Position numbers and translations under genes: made by a program. From the NCBI GenBank assembly GCA_016838795.1, contig JAEHKQ010000096.1:1-5380 (forward strand): 5,380 bases of DNA. The letters are read 5' to 3'. Position 1 is the stretch's first letter. Each line of letters starts with the position of its first letter. The notes beneath the pieces were generated by a model. That model was not told the origin of the DNA. It ran no database searches and was given only the letters and a program-made list of their open reading frames with translations. Positions 4,994 through 5,380 of the stretch are shown here, one piece after another. Source of the stretch: Nitrosopumilales archaeon (lineage in GTDB: Archaea; Thermoproteota; Nitrososphaeria; Nitrososphaerales; Nitrosopumilaceae).

Positions 4994-5380
4994 TTGCAAG
5001 AAAAGTTCGTCAAGATAGACGAAAATAAAATTCGCTATTTGGAAACAGGATCCGGAGAACCCCTTGTCCTAGTTCACGGTTTAGGTGCATCAGCAGAACG
5101 GTGGGAATATGTCATTCCTCTTTTTGAAAAGCATTATAGAGTAATAGTACCGGATTTGATCGGTTTTGGATATAGTGACAAACCACTAGTTGATTATACT
5201 CCAGAATTCTTTTCAGATTTTCTAGGAAAATTTCTCCAAGAGATTCAAATAGAAAGACCAATGCTAATTGGCTCATCTTTAGGGGGGCAAGTCACGGTAG
5301 AATATGCATCAAATAACGATTCTATAAAAAAGCTAATTTTGGCATCTCCCTCAGGAACGACAAAAGCATCCACACCCGCC
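4994..5380 (+). CDS. Alpha/beta hydrolase, N-terminal part (partial, runs off the end)
   Basis: The first 129 residues of an alpha/beta-hydrolase-fold enzyme are present. The oxyanion-hole motif H28-G29-L30-G31 follows the first core strand (PLVLV, residues 23-27). Next come the D54-L-I-G-F-G-Y60-S-D62 loop and the nucleophile elbow G93-S94-S95-L96-G97-G98, with S95 the predicted catalytic serine. The catalytic acid and histidine would lie beyond the window. The sequence resembles the haloperoxidase/esterase/MhpC type of small hydrolases; the substrate cannot be deduced. TTG 4994 is the only start available: TAA at 4991-4993 lies in frame directly before it, and the first in-frame ATG is codon 90, far inside the fold. 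The TATA box supports a leaderless transcript with a TTG start. There is no signal peptide, so it is cytoplasmic. Confidence 0.93.
   Translation, partial: MQEKFVKIDENKIRYLETGSGEPLVLVHGLGASAERWEYVIPLFEKHYRVIVPDLIGFGYSDKPLVDYTPEFFSDFLGKFLQEIQIERPMLIGSSLGGQVTVEYASNNDSIKKLILASPSGTTKASTPA

Overview
The window looks like chromosomal DNA from an ammonia-oxidising archaeon of the Nitrososphaerota (Thaumarchaeota), most likely a Nitrosopumilaceae-type genome. The evidence is an archaeal 23S rRNA 3' half with no 5S gene after it; small lineage-typical proteins (a pair of roadblock-like proteins and several tiny zinc proteins); a secreted protein carrying the thaumarchaeal 'IP-x-W-[IK]-K' repeat; AT-rich coding DNA outside the rRNA; and T/A-rich boxes about 22-32 nt upstream of nearly every start codon, as expected for leaderless archaeal transcripts. 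The genus cannot be fixed from this sequence alone.

Layout. 1-~1240 is the 3' part of 23S rRNA, from domain IV through the peptidyl-transferase centre and sarcin-ricin loop to the 3' end. 1246-1297 holds three perfect hairpins in a row, probably the 3' processing or termination zone. 1360-3083 is a plus-strand run of small genes that mostly appear to have their own promoters: a 46-aa C2H2 zinc-finger protein, a probably broken small gene (1555-1706), a 115-aa roadblock-like protein, a 42-aa LIM-like zinc protein, a 60-aa membrane-anchored zinc ribbon, and a second, 125-aa roadblock-like protein. 3084-4304 (minus) is a 406-aa secreted protein whose stop codon abuts that of the upstream convergent gene. 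A divergent intergenic region (4305-4446) with a 16-bp perfect palindrome separates it from msrA (4447-4899, methionine sulfoxide reductase A). An alpha/beta hydrolase gene starts at a TTG (4994) and runs off the right end.

There is no single obvious pathway or defence system. The nearest thing to a theme is an accessory zone next to the rRNA, with three different micro zinc-binding proteins interleaved with two related roadblock-like proteins. Such proteins are plausible signalling or regulatory adaptors, but their function is not known from sequence. MsrA repairs oxidised methionine and shares its upstream region with the secreted protein, so the palindrome between them could coordinate an envelope or stress response; this is inference.
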